Source: a virus
DNA: 41,691 nucleotides
Strand: one strand, 5' to 3'
Virus record (IMG/VR): IMGVR_UViG_3300037200_000368
Location: 1 to 41,691 of that record
Shown: one piece after another, positions 11,851-19,485 of the stretch
How positions within the stretch are numbered: the first letter of the stretch is position 1
How the letters are laid out: each line of letters opens with the position of its first letter
Notes under the pieces: model-generated
Databases searched by the model: none
What the model was told of the DNA's origin: nothing
Seen by the model: only the letters and a program-made list of their open reading frames with translations
Made by a program: the position numbers and the translations under genes

Positions 11851-13693
11851 GACGGCAACGACCAGCGATTCGTTCGTCAACTTTCAGGCGAAGCTTGGCT
11901 ACGGCACGGGCAACCTAGCCAGTCACGCGACGTATCAGCCGGATTACATTTCGCGCAACCGCTTCGGGATCGAGGCCATGTACCGCTCGTCGTGGATCTG
12001 CGGCAAGGCCGTCGACAGCGTCGCCGAGGATATGACCAAGCTCGGCATCGAGCTGAATTCCCTCATTCCCCCCGACGAAATTGAGGCGTTGATGGGTTGC
12101 TGGAAAGACCTCGCCATCTGGGATCGCCTGTGCGACACGATCAAATGGGCGCGGCTGTACGGCGGCGCGCTCGGCGTGATCCTCATCGATGGGCAAGATT
12201 TCTCGACGCCCCTGCGGATCGAGACGATTCGCAAGGACCAGTTCAAGGGGTTGATGGCGCTCGACCGCTGGCTCGTGCAGCCCAGCTTGCAGGACGTCGT
12301 CAAAGACTTCGGACCCGATTTGGGCCTGCCGAAGTACTACGAGGTAGTCGCCGACTCGATGGCGATCCCGCGCGCCCGCATTCACCATTCGCGCGTGATT
12401 CGCATCGACGGGCAGGACCTTCCCTACTGGCAGAAAGTCGCGGAGAACCTCTGGAGTCAGAGCGTCCTTGAGCGGCTATACGACCGCTTGCTCGCGTTCG
12501 ACTCGACGACGCAGGGCGCGGCCCAGCTCGTCTATAAAGCGCATCTCCGCATCTACAAAGTTGAGGGTTTGCGTGACATCATCGCGGCCGGGGGCCCGAT
12601 CCTGGACGGGCTCGTCAAACAGATCGAATTCATTCGCTCGACCCAGACTAATGAGGGCCTCACCCTCATGGACACCAAGGACGAATTCGAGGCGAACGCT
12701 TACACGTTTGCCGGGCTCGATGCCGTGCTGTTGCAATTCGCCCAGCAATTGAGCGGCGCGCTGGATATTCCTTTGACGCGGCTCTTCGGGCAGAGCCCGG
12801 CCGGTCTGAACTCGACAGGCGAGAGCGACATCCGCAACTACTACGACGGCATCAAGCAGCAGCAGGAACGCCGCCTGCGCGCGGGCGTGAAGAAGCTGCT
12901 CGCCATCTCGTATCTGTCGCAAGTCGGCAAGCCGCTGCCCAAGGGTAGCGATTTCACGTTCCGTCCGTTGTGGCAACTGAGCGACGTCGAGAAGTCGACT
13001 ATCGCATCGACGTTGACGACTTCAATCACCTCGGCCTGTACGTCCTCGATCATCGGCCGTCAGACGGCGCTCAAAGAACTGCGGCAGCAATCTCACCTCA
13101 CTGGCGTGTGGACCAACATCACCGATGAGGACATCGCAACCGCCGACAACGACGTGGAGTCGGGCGAGTTCGGTTCGGCGGGCGATCCGTTCGGCGATGA
13201 CAAAGAAAAGACCCGTGACGGCAAGACTTGGCGAGAAGGCGATCATCCGAGAGACGACGACGGCGAATTTAGCGAAACCGGTACCGGTGGCGCTTCGCGA
13301 GCCGTCGGCGAGCATGGACCGATCTTCCATGAGTACGAAGGCAAACCGAGCGAAGCGATCGAAAAACTTCAAAAGGCACAGACGGGCGAAGTTCCCGGCG
13401 CTTTCAAACATCCGTATCTCGGCGACATTGATCTCGCTTGGGGTAAATCTGGCGATCCGAAAAACGACTTTAGCGGCGGGTACGGACTAAGCCACATTAT
13501 CGAGAAGCACGTAAAGACTGCCGGCGATCTCAAGCTCGAAGACTTGCCAGACGCCGTTCTTTCGTCCATTCCAATCGAAATGAAAGGTAATCGGATGATC
13601 GTTGAGTCGCCGGCGCATCGCGCGATTATCGGCTTGGATTGGAAGGGTAAATCGAAGAAGTGGCTTTTGAGCGGATTTGAGCGTAAGCCATGA
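11819..13693 (+). CDS. Portal protein (DUF1073-like) fused to a PBECR-type nuclease domain
   Basis: This 624-aa protein has two parts. Residues about 25-445 match the DUF1073 portal family: FGIEAMYRSSWICGKAVDSVAEDMTK, IKWARLYGGALGVILIDGQD, QQLSGALDIPLTRLFGQSPAGLNSTGESDIRNYYD. This is the ring through which DNA enters the capsid. After a linker with WREGDHPRDDDGEF (471-484) comes a second domain (about 515-624) with YGLSHIIEKH (555-564) and a final KKWLLSGFERKP. The latter resembles the phage barnase-EndoU-colicin E5/D-RelE-like (PBECR) nuclease fold, in which the 'GLxHIIxKH' histidines are catalytic. The nuclease could be delivered with DNA. A 44-codon ORF starts on its stop codon. Confidence 0.85.
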   Translation: MKKPSATRAVKTATTSDSFVNFQAKLGYGTGNLASHATYQPDYISRNRFGIEAMYRSSWICGKAVDSVAEDMTKLGIELNSLIPPDEIEALMGCWKDLAIWDRLCDTIKWARLYGGALGVILIDGQDFSTPLRIETIRKDQFKGLMALDRWLVQPSLQDVVKDFGPDLGLPKYYEVVADSMAIPRARIHHSRVIRIDGQDLPYWQKVAENLWSQSVLERLYDRLLAFDSTTQGAAQLVYKAHLRIYKVEGLRDIIAAGGPILDGLVKQIEFIRSTQTNEGLTLMDTKDEFEANAYTFAGLDAVLLQFAQQLSGALDIPLTRLFGQSPAGLNSTGESDIRNYYDGIKQQQERRLRAGVKKLLAISYLSQVGKPLPKGSDFTFRPLWQLSDVEKSTIASTLTTSITSACTSSIIGRQTALKELRQQSHLTGVWTNITDEDIATADNDVESGEFGSAGDPFGDDKEKTRDGKTWREGDHPRDDDGEFSETGTGGASRAVGEHGPIFHEYEGKPSEAIEKLQKAQTGEVPGAFKHPYLGDIDLAWGKSGDPKNDFSGGYGLSHIIEKHVKTAGDLKLEDLPDAVLSSIPIEMKGNRMIVESPAHRAIIGLDWKGKSKKWLLSGFERKP

Positions 13694-13824
13694 AGAGCCG
13701 TCCCCGTCCGTACGGACTATTGGGCGTTCCGAACGATTTAGGAAACCTTACGACTCCGCAGCTTCCGGAACGGCTCTCTAGTTCTAGCGTCGCGCAGCCG
13801 TGGCGCCTTCGTCAACCGCAGTAA
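13690..13824 (+). CDS. Small ORF coupled to the portal-nuclease gene (44 aa)
   Basis: It starts within the portal stop (ATGA) and ends ten bases before the MuF start, filling the gap exactly. The product (MKSRPRPYGLLGVPNDLGN ... PWRLRQPQ) is Pro/Arg/Leu/Ser-rich with no recognised fold. Being encoded immediately after a toxin-like C-terminal domain, it is in the usual place for a small inhibitor, but the protein is too short and low-complexity for this to be more than a guess. Confidence 0.4.
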   Translation: MKSRPRPYGLLGVPNDLGNLTTPQLPERLSSSSVAQPWRLRQPQ

Positions 13825-13834
13825 GTACCAACCC

Positions 13835-14674
13835 ATGAAATACGACGACTGGCGCCCGATCCTGCGCAACACCCGCTTGTACTTGGCCGATCTGGAAGCA
13901 TTCGTCGAGAAGTTCATTCCGTGGAGCATCATCACCGGCCACGAGCCAACCGTCCTGCTGCCGGCGGAGGACGAAGAAGCCATTCGCCAGGCAGCCGAAG
14001 AAATCGCGCGCCGCATGCTCTCCCGCGTGGCCAAAACGAATGCCACCTCCTGGCGCGCGGCGGCGCGTGAGTCGCTGCATTCGCGACGGATCTACCAAGC
14101 ACTGCGGACGGAAATGGACGGGCCTGTGGGCGCGCGTGTCAACGAACTGGTGGCGGAGAACGCACGCCTGATCGTAGGTCTGCCGGGCGAGCTGGCCCAA
14201 CGCGCGGCCGCCTTCGTGACCCGTCAGCAGCAGCGTGGTTTGCGCTCGGCCGAGATCGCGAAGGAGTTGGAGCAAAAGCTCCCGCAGGCGGCGCAAAGCA
14301 GAGCAAAGCTCATCGCCCGCACACAAGTCGGACAAGCGGAAAGCGCACTCACCGAGGCGCGCTCAGAACGCCTCGGCCTGGCCTGGTACGAGTGGGTCAC
14401 CAGCGAGGACCAGCGTGTGCGGCCTTCGCACCGCACGATGGACAAAGTTTTAGTGGCTTGGAGCGACCCAGCCTCGCCCGAGCAACTCGCCGGCGAGCCG
14501 CCGAAGGCTGGGCATTATCACCCAGGCTGCGTCTGGAATTGCCGGTGCCTTTCTCTGCCGCTCGTCTCGCTCGACGAAGTGCGCTGGCCGCACAAGGTGT
14601 ACGGCCACGGCCACATCGAGATGGTCAGCCGCAAGCAGTTCGAACGCTTCGTGGAATTGCCGCAAGCGGCTTAA
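13835..14674 (+). CDS. Phage Mu F-like head morphogenesis protein
   Basis: This 279-aa protein has a helical N-terminus (about 40-165) and the MuF core: ARTQVGQAESALTEARSERLGLAWYEWVTSEDQRVRPSHRTMDKV (about 165-210), then the Cys/His-rich end HYHPGCVWNCRCLSLPLV (about 230-247). These are the hallmark residues of SPP1 gp7/Mu gpF family minor head proteins, which bind the portal and take part in head assembly and DNA ejection. No extra toxin domain is attached here; that function seems to be carried by the portal C-terminus instead. It is followed by a convergent minus-strand gene after three bases. Confidence 0.9.
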   Translation: MKYDDWRPILRNTRLYLADLEAFVEKFIPWSIITGHEPTVLLPAEDEEAIRQAAEEIARRMLSRVAKTNATSWRAAARESLHSRRIYQALRTEMDGPVGARVNELVAENARLIVGLPGELAQRAAAFVTRQQQRGLRSAEIAKELEQKLPQAAQSRAKLIARTQVGQAESALTEARSERLGLAWYEWVTSEDQRVRPSHRTMDKVLVAWSDPASPEQLAGEPPKAGHYHPGCVWNCRCLSLPLVSLDEVRWPHKVYGHGHIEMVSRKQFERFVELPQAA

Positions 14675-14677
14675 TCC

Positions 14678-14956
14678 TCATTTCGTCATCGCGTCATCGC
14701 CTCGAATTTGCAGCCGTCCGCTGTCCTGTAGAACGATGCCCCGCGCGGCGAGGAAGGCGTCGATCTCATCTAGAGTTTCTGCAAACGAGCTGTTGTGATC
14801 GTGCTTCAGCACCCAACATAAGACCGACGCGGAAATGCGCAGACTCGTCAGCCAGTGCGGATTTTCATACGGCTTTGGCACGTCGCCGACGATGATCGCG
14901 ACGAGCCGATCATGGGCGGCCTGAATTTCTTGTTTCGAGCGAAGTTCGATCTCCAT
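14678..14956 (-). CDS. Antisense small hypothetical protein in the head operon (92 aa)
   Basis: This protein is encoded against the flow of the late operon. It starts MEIELRSKQEIQAAHDRLVAIIVGDVP, continues SLRISASVLCWVLKHDHNSSFAETLDEIDAFLAARG and ends LQIRGDDAMTK. The 'LRSKxEIQxAHDxL' and 'VLCWVLxHDHNxxFAxxL' patterns look like a genuine conserved phage/prophage family, as I recall similar sequences, but I know no function. It exactly fills the 300-base gap between MuF and the DUF2213 gene. No clear ribosome site. Possibly a moron with its own promoter. Confidence 0.6.
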   Translation of the reverse strand: MEIELRSKQEIQAAHDRLVAIIVGDVPKPYENPHWLTSLRISASVLCWVLKHDHNSSFAETLDEIDAFLAARGIVLQDSGRLQIRGDDAMTK

Positions 14957-14974
14957 TTAGAACGACTGTAATCC

Positions 14975-16183
14975 ATGCGCTACTACACAACCGAATCGCT
15001 CGGCCCGCGTCAACGTCTCACGCCTGAAGGCTATCTGCTCTGCGAAGGTGTCGCCATCGCGCGCACGGGCGCCATGATTTATGGCGAAGGCGAGATCCCG
15101 GTCACCGCCAAGGACGGACTGATTCGCGTCGAGCGCGACGCCGCCGCTGTCTTTCATCCCGATACGATTGCGAGCTTCGAAGGCAAACCGCTCACCATCG
15201 ATCACCCGAGCGAAGACGTAACGCCCGCCAACTGGAGGACGCTCGCCGTTGGCATCGTGCAGAACGTACGCCGCGGCGCCGCGACAGACAACGATCTGCT
15301 CATCGCCGATCTGCTCGTCACCGACGCGGACGCGATTAAAGAAGTCCGCGCAGGCCTGCGCGAAGTGAGCTGCGGCTATGACGCGGACTACGAAGAGATT
15401 CAGCCGGGGCAAGGAAGACAGACGAATATTTTCGGCAATCATCTCGCCCTGGTGGAACAAGGACGCTGCGGTACCCGCTGCGCAATAGGAGACAAGGACC
15501 CAATGAAAAAAACAACCTGGATGGACCGACTGCGTACAGCTTTCAAAGCCGGCGACGCAGCCGAGTTCGAGAAGACCCTCAAAGAAGACAAGGACACCAA
15601 GGACGCCGAAGCCGAGGAAGAGAAGAAGAAAGACGACGAGGAAGAGAAAAAGAAAACCTCCGACACACTTTCGAAGATCCTCGACAAGATCACTGCGCTC
15701 GACGCTCGCGTGTCTGCTCTCGATAAAAAGAGCAAAGACGAAGACGAGGAAGACAAGGACGAAAAAGAAGAAGCGAAGACCGGCGACAGCGCGGCCCTCG
15801 TTAGCGAAGCGCAAGACGTATTCGCGCGCGCTGAAATCCTCTCGCCCGGTCTGCACATGCCTACCGTCGACGCGAAGACAAAGGGCGGTCTGAAAAAGAC
15901 CAGTGATGCGCTCTGCGGCTTGAGACGTAAAGCTTTACAGACTGCGTTCGAGGGCAAGCACCGCGATGCGGTCACGCCGTTTCTGGGAGCGACTCCCGAA
16001 TTCAAAACTCTGACGTGCGACGCGATCCGCAGCGCCTTCGTCGGAGCGAGCGAAATTGTGCGCCTCCAAAACAACGGAGCGCAGAAAACAGGGACCTTCG
16101 ACGCGAGTAAGAACGCGGCGAGCATCTCCAAGTCCGTTAGTGCCATCAACGCGGCCAACCGCGAGTTCTGGAAGCGCAGCTAA
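14975..16183 (+). CDS. DUF2213 prohead protease/scaffold fusion
   Basis: This 402-aa protein opens with a DUF2213 domain (about 1-170): LTPEGYLLCEGVAIARTG, FEGKPLTIDHPSEDVTPANW and IKEVRAGLREVSCGYDADYE are characteristic, and H72 and S137 are likely active-site residues of a capsid-maturation protease. A highly charged Lys/Glu/Asp coiled-coil region follows (about 180-265), then a C-terminal domain (about 290-402). This is a protease-scaffold arrangement. A well-placed internal ATG at 15503 (codon 177) could yield the scaffold part alone. The gene precedes cement and capsid genes, as expected. Confidence 0.85.
   Translation: MRYYTTESLGPRQRLTPEGYLLCEGVAIARTGAMIYGEGEIPVTAKDGLIRVERDAAAVFHPDTIASFEGKPLTIDHPSEDVTPANWRTLAVGIVQNVRRGAATDNDLLIADLLVTDADAIKEVRAGLREVSCGYDADYEEIQPGQGRQTNIFGNHLALVEQGRCGTRCAIGDKDPMKKTTWMDRLRTAFKAGDAAEFEKTLKEDKDTKDAEAEEEKKKDDEEEKKKTSDTLSKILDKITALDARVSALDKKSKDEDEEDKDEKEEAKTGDSAALVSEAQDVFARAEILSPGLHMPTVDAKTKGGLKKTSDALCGLRRKALQTAFEGKHRDAVTPFLGATPEFKTLTCDAIRSAFVGASEIVRLQNNGAQKTGTFDASKNAASISKSVSAINAANREFWKRS
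15503..16183 (+). CDS. Candidate internal-start scaffold product of the DUF2213 gene
   Basis: In frame with the larger protein, ATG 15503 (MKKTTWMDRL) lies exactly between the protease domain and the charged scaffold region. It is preceded by AGGAG (15487-15491) and AAGGA (15494-15498). The predicted 226-aa product would contain the coiled coil and C-terminal capsid-binding part. This resembles the nested protease/scaffold genes C/Nu3 of phage lambda. Expression is inferred from the ribosome site and position only. Confidence 0.5.
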   Translation: MKKTTWMDRLRTAFKAGDAAEFEKTLKEDKDTKDAEAEEEKKKDDEEEKKKTSDTLSKILDKITALDARVSALDKKSKDEDEEDKDEKEEAKTGDSAALVSEAQDVFARAEILSPGLHMPTVDAKTKGGLKKTSDALCGLRRKALQTAFEGKHRDAVTPFLGATPEFKTLTCDAIRSAFVGASEIVRLQNNGAQKTGTFDASKNAASISKSVSAINAANREFWKRS

Positions 16184-16217
16184 GGCGCGCCATCAAAGCA
16201 AAAGGAAAACACTCACT

Positions 16218-16748
16218 ATGAACAAAACCATTCGGCGCGCCCGCACTACGGACGTTGCTTTCACCTACAGAATGCCTTCTGGCATCCCTGGCAGCATCAA
16301 CCGCGCGACTGAGGCGACTGTCGAAGCCGCTCAGCTCGATGCGACCAACTATCCGACCGCGTACGGCGTCCCTGGCGTAATCGACGCGACCTCGAAGAAC
16401 TTCCGCAAAGTCATGGCGGCCGACACCACAGTTTACGGCCTCTATGTTCGTCCCTACCCGACGACTGGTGGCTCTGGCACCGATCCGCTTGGTACTTCGA
16501 CGCCGCCCACCAGCGGTATCGGCAACGTTCTGAAGCGCGGCTATTTGAACGTAAAGGTGTACTACGGCTACGCGAGCGTCGCCAAGAATTCCGCCGTCTA
16601 CGTTCGCACCGTGTCGAGCTCGAACAACACCAACGTTGGGACATTCGATGCAACCGCCGACTCTTCGAACAACTTCGTGCTCACCAACGCGTACTTCACT
16701 GGCGCATGTGACTCGAACGGAAACTGCGAGATCGCGTACAACCTGTAA
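16218..16748 (+). CDS. Structural cement / head decoration protein (Gp24-like)
   Basis: This 176-aa protein starts at ATG 16218, preceded by AAAGGAAAA. An open frame further upstream overlaps the protease gene and is not used. The N-terminus AFTYRMPSGIPGSINRATEATVEAAQLDA resembles the 'YRMxxGxPGxItR...TVE' start of phage structural cement proteins, followed by VPGVIDATSKNFRKVMAADTTVYGLYVRPYPT and a beta-rich, Asn/Ser-rich end. Such proteins bind outside or between capsomers and stabilise the shell. The position between scaffold and capsid genes agrees. Confidence 0.75.
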   Translation: MNKTIRRARTTDVAFTYRMPSGIPGSINRATEATVEAAQLDATNYPTAYGVPGVIDATSKNFRKVMAADTTVYGLYVRPYPTTGGSGTDPLGTSTPPTSGIGNVLKRGYLNVKVYYGYASVAKNSAVYVRTVSSSNNTNVGTFDATADSSNNFVLTNAYFTGACDSNGNCEIAYNL

Positions 16749-16800
16749 CTCACTTGAGCTTGGCTCTTAAATTCAACCAAAGGAACTTTCGAAAAAGAAC

Positions 16801-17856
16801 ATGAAAAATGCAAATCGCAGAGCCCGCACTCGTGACGGGTTCACCACTTTTGATTCGCGGACCGTCGACTCGACGGGCGCGTTCCTCATCGGCGAACTGG
16901 AACGTCTCGATCCCGAGATGCACGCTCCACTCGTCGACGTAACTTGGGGTCGGGATATCGATCTGCGCGAAGACGTCACCATCGCTGATGAAACGTCGAG
17001 CTTCACTAACTCGACGTTCGCCGCAGCCGGCGGCGTCGCTGGCGTGAATACCAACACCCCCTACGGCAACTACGGCGGCAAGGCGTTCATCGGCAAAGAC
17101 TCGAACGTCATCACGTCCATGCAGCTCGATATCGGCAAGACAGCGAACCCTCTGACCCTCTGGGGCATGGAGCTCTCTTATACGATCCCCGAGCTCGAAA
17201 GCGCTCAGCGTCTCGGCCGACCGATTGACGTTCAGAAGTTCGAAGGCATTCGTCTGAAGCACCAAATGGACATCGACGAGATGGTCTACATCGGCGACGT
17301 GAACCTCGGCTATACCGGGCTCGTCAACAACGCTGGTGTGACCGTCATCAACGCCACCGCCGACTCGGCCACCCACACCACTTGGGCGCTGAAGATCGCT
17401 GACGACACCGGAGGCGGCAACACCGCAGCCAATGAGATCACCACCGACGTGAACAATCTCTTGACAACCGCGTGGCAGAACGCAGGCTGGGCGGTTTGCC
17501 CGTCCGAGCTGCGGATCCCGCCTTATCAGTTCGGGCTGCTCGTCTCTACAAAAGTATCGAGCGCGGGTAATATTTCCCTGCTCGAATTTCTGAAGCAGAA
17601 CACCATCTCGAATTCGATCAATGGCAAGCCGCTGAACATTCAGCCGCTCAAGTGGTTGAAGGGCGCTGGCTCATCGAGCCAGGACCGTATGATCGCTTAC
17701 ACCAAGGATCGCCGGCGCGTGCGCTTCCCGCTCGTTCCTCTGCAAAGAACACCGCTCGAATATCGCAGCTTGTTTCAAATCACCACCTATTTCGGAAGAC
17801 TCGGCGTCGTCGAGTTTCCGTACACCGAAACTGCCGCCTACGAAGACGGCATCTAG
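16801..17856 (+). CDS. Major capsid protein (DUF2184, HK97 fold)
   Basis: This 351-aa protein matches the DUF2184 capsid family. The N-terminal arm GAFLIGELERLDPEMHAPLVDVTWGRDIDLREDV is followed by NYGGKAFIGKDSNVITSMQLDIGKTANPLTLWGMELSYTIPELESAQ. Next comes the helix RLKHQMDIDEMVYIGDVNLGYTGLVNN, then SELRIPPYQFGLL and MIAYTKDRRRVRFPLVPLQRTPLE near the end. It has the HK97 order of arm, E-loop, spine helix and A-domain. It should be the most abundant late product. The ATG lies 18 bases after AAAGGAAC, a long spacing. Confidence 0.93.
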   Translation: MKNANRRARTRDGFTTFDSRTVDSTGAFLIGELERLDPEMHAPLVDVTWGRDIDLREDVTIADETSSFTNSTFAAAGGVAGVNTNTPYGNYGGKAFIGKDSNVITSMQLDIGKTANPLTLWGMELSYTIPELESAQRLGRPIDVQKFEGIRLKHQMDIDEMVYIGDVNLGYTGLVNNAGVTVINATADSATHTTWALKIADDTGGGNTAANEITTDVNNLLTTAWQNAGWAVCPSELRIPPYQFGLLVSTKVSSAGNISLLEFLKQNTISNSINGKPLNIQPLKWLKGAGSSSQDRMIAYTKDRRRVRFPLVPLQRTPLEYRSLFQITTYFGRLGVVEFPYTETAAYEDGI

Positions 17857-17984
17857 TTCGTCGACCGACGAAACGTCCAACACGCGCGCGTCTCATCCTA
17901 CCGGGCCAAACCTTTTTCTTTTTCCCCGGTTGTAAGGAAGGCGCGCGCTAGGGCGTGACTCGACTGGAAAGAACCCACCACAAC
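17857..17984 (+). other. Intergenic region after the capsid gene with a loose hairpin
   Basis: ACCGGG (17900-17905) and CCCGGT (17925-17930) can pair around a 19-base, T-rich loop. It is not a classical terminator because no T-run follows. It could attenuate transcription after the abundant capsid message. Confidence 0.25.
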
Positions 17985-18305
17985 ATGAAACAAATCAACG
18001 TATTCAAACGATTCGCGCTTACCTTAAACTCGACGCCGCAATGGTTCGAAGTCGGCGTTCAGAAAGTAGAAGCCGCCGTCGCTTCCCACTGGCATACGCT
18101 CGCGCATGCGACCGTCGTCGACGCAGACGCCGTCGTCGCTCCCGTCGTCAGTGCCGCCGACGCTGAACTCGCGAAAGCCGAAGCCGACGCCCTGAAAGCG
18201 AAAGCGGACGCAGCAGCCGAGCTGAAAGCGGCGGAAGCAAGGGTCGCCGAAGAGATTAAAGCCGCCGACGAGAAGCTCGCGGCCGTCACTAAGAAAGTCA
18301 AATAA
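17985..18305 (+). CDS. Ala/Lys/Glu-rich helical protein (106 aa)
   Basis: The first third (MKQINVFKRFALTLNSTPQWFEVGVQKVEAAVASHW) looks folded. The remainder is a nearly pure Ala/Asp/Glu/Lys helix (AELAKAEADALKAKADAAAELKAAEARVAEEIKAADEKL), likely a coiled coil. I chose ATG 17985; GTG 17955 in frame is possible. I recognise no family. The location between capsid and DUF4054 adaptor suggests a minor head or head-tail component, or an N-terminal domain with a stalk. Confidence 0.6.
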   Translation: MKQINVFKRFALTLNSTPQWFEVGVQKVEAAVASHWHTLAHATVVDADAVVAPVVSAADAELAKAEADALKAKADAAAELKAAEARVAEEIKAADEKLAAVTKKVK

Positions 18306-18698
18306 ATGCTTACCGTCGCCCAGCTTCGCGCGGACTTTCCGGAGTTCGCCGATCCGTCGCTTTATCCCGATACGCTGATCACATTCTGGCTTACCGTCGC
18401 GACGACGCGGGTTCAGAACGCGGACCGCTGGGCGACTCTTCTCACGAACGCGCAAGAGCTCTTGACCGCGCATTATCTCGTGATCGCCGGGCGCGATCGC
18501 GCAGCGTCTCTTGCGGGCGCGACCCCCGGCCAACTCGTCGGGCTGCAGACGGCGAAAGCCGCCGCCGATCTTAGCGCGAGCTACGACTACAGCGAGCTGC
18601 TGATCGAGGGCGCGGGCTTCTGGAACCAGACCACGTACGGCCAACGTTATTTTGAGCTCGCCCACCTAATCGGCGCGGGCGGCATACAAATTCTTTAA
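18306..18698 (+). CDS. DUF4054 head-tail connector protein
   Basis: This 130-aa protein starts MLTVAQLRADFPEFADPSLYPDTLI, the standard opening of DUF4054 (gp6-like adaptor) proteins. AQELLTAHYLVIAGRDRAA, LQTAKAAADLSASYD and TTYGQRYFELAHLIGAGGIQIL follow. It forms the adaptor ring under the portal in myovirus-type heads. It directly follows the preceding stop (the next base), consistent with an operon. Confidence 0.88.
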   Translation: MLTVAQLRADFPEFADPSLYPDTLITFWLTVATTRVQNADRWATLLTNAQELLTAHYLVIAGRDRAASLAGATPGQLVGLQTAKAAADLSASYDYSELLIEGAGFWNQTTYGQRYFELAHLIGAGGIQIL

Positions 18699-18710
18699 CT
18701 GCTAGGAGCA

Positions 18711-19277
18711 ATGTTCAAAATGTTTTCTGATCGACTTTTGTGCCGCGAGGCCAACACCTTTTTTCAACTCACGGACGCCCAAGGGAAGTCTAAGATGCTC
18801 TGGGAAGAAAACCTTCTCGGTCGATGCCTGCGGCGCGCTGGCTGCGAAGCGCGCGTGCCGTTCCTCACTGGGCTGTACGTCTACGTGCTGGCGAACTGCA
18901 ATCTGATCACCAACGTCGGACACGCCGCCGGCAACGCCCGCATGAGCGGACAGGGCAGCTACTCGACGTTTGTCAATCTCGCGATTGGGACGGGAACGAC
19001 CGCCGCCGCGGCGGCCGATACCGCGCTGCAAACCGAGATCACGACCGGCGGCGGCGCGCGTGGCGCCGCGACTGCGAGCCAGGTCACAACGACCGTAACG
19101 AACGATACGACTCAGCTCGTCAAAACGTGGACCTTCACAGCCTCGTTTGCCGTGACGGAAGAAGGCATTCTCGACAACGCCACGACGGGCGGCAACCTTC
19201 TCGCGCATCAAGTCTTCAGCGCGATTAACGTGGCGTCTGGGGACTCTCTGACCGTGACTCACAAGTACCAGAGCTAA
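18711..19277 (+). CDS. Probable virion structural protein (188 aa)
   Basis: The N-terminus is mixed (LLCREANTFFQLTDAQGKSKMLWEENLLGRCLR). From about residue 65 the sequence becomes beta-rich and Thr/Ala/Gly-rich: NLITNVGHAAGNARMSGQGSYSTFVNLAIGTGTTAAAAAD, QVTTTVTNDTTQLVKTWTFTASFAVTEEGILDN. The pattern of 'aIGTGTtaaaa..T.L' and 'FT....v.E.Gi.n' occurs in phage tail/decoration proteins with an Ig-like or jelly-roll fold. No precise family. The ATG has GCTAGGAGC upstream. Confidence 0.6.
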   Translation: MFKMFSDRLLCREANTFFQLTDAQGKSKMLWEENLLGRCLRRAGCEARVPFLTGLYVYVLANCNLITNVGHAAGNARMSGQGSYSTFVNLAIGTGTTAAAAADTALQTEITTGGGARGAATASQVTTTVTNDTTQLVKTWTFTASFAVTEEGILDNATTGGNLLAHQVFSAINVASGDSLTVTHKYQS

Positions 19278-19462
19278 GCGCTTCGACGAGCGCGCGGAAG
19301 TCGAGCGCGTTCGACCAGCTTCATCACAAACCAGACGCCCGCGCAGAACCCGCCGATCAACCCTAGTAGGCAGGAAGAAAGCGCGTGCCCGGCGCGGGCT
19401 TGCAGAAGACTCGCCGCGACGATCAGCGACGTGCCAGCGAATTGCATGACGGAGAAGCTCAT
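19274..19462 (-). CDS. Antisense small membrane protein (62 aa)
   Basis: Two hydrophobic segments (about 5-20, VMQFAGTSLIVAASLL, and 28-50, ALSSCLLGLIGGFCAGVWFVMKL) precede a strongly basic C-terminus (VERARLPRARR), so the tail should face the cytoplasm. It fills most of a 208-base gap and its end overlaps the preceding plus-strand gene by four bases. No ribosome site is evident. It could be an antisense moron such as a superinfection-exclusion or second holin-like protein; function unknown. Confidence 0.45.
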   Translation of the reverse strand: MSFSVMQFAGTSLIVAASLLQARAGHALSSCLLGLIGGFCAGVWFVMKLVERARLPRARRSA

Positions 19463-19485
19463 TCGCTTCAGTTTAAGAAACCAAG

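Noticed and set aside
12476-12976. Long minus-strand frames within the portal gene
   Set aside because: Antisense to a well-supported portal coding region; frames of this kind are expected in GC-rich DNA.
15439-16158. A 239-codon Ser-rich minus-strand frame
   Set aside because: It is the complement of the Lys/Glu/Asp codons of the scaffold region, a composition artefact.
17900-17930. Terminator after the major capsid gene
   Set aside because: The stem is only 6 bp with a long loop and no T-run after it, so I list it only as a loose hairpin.
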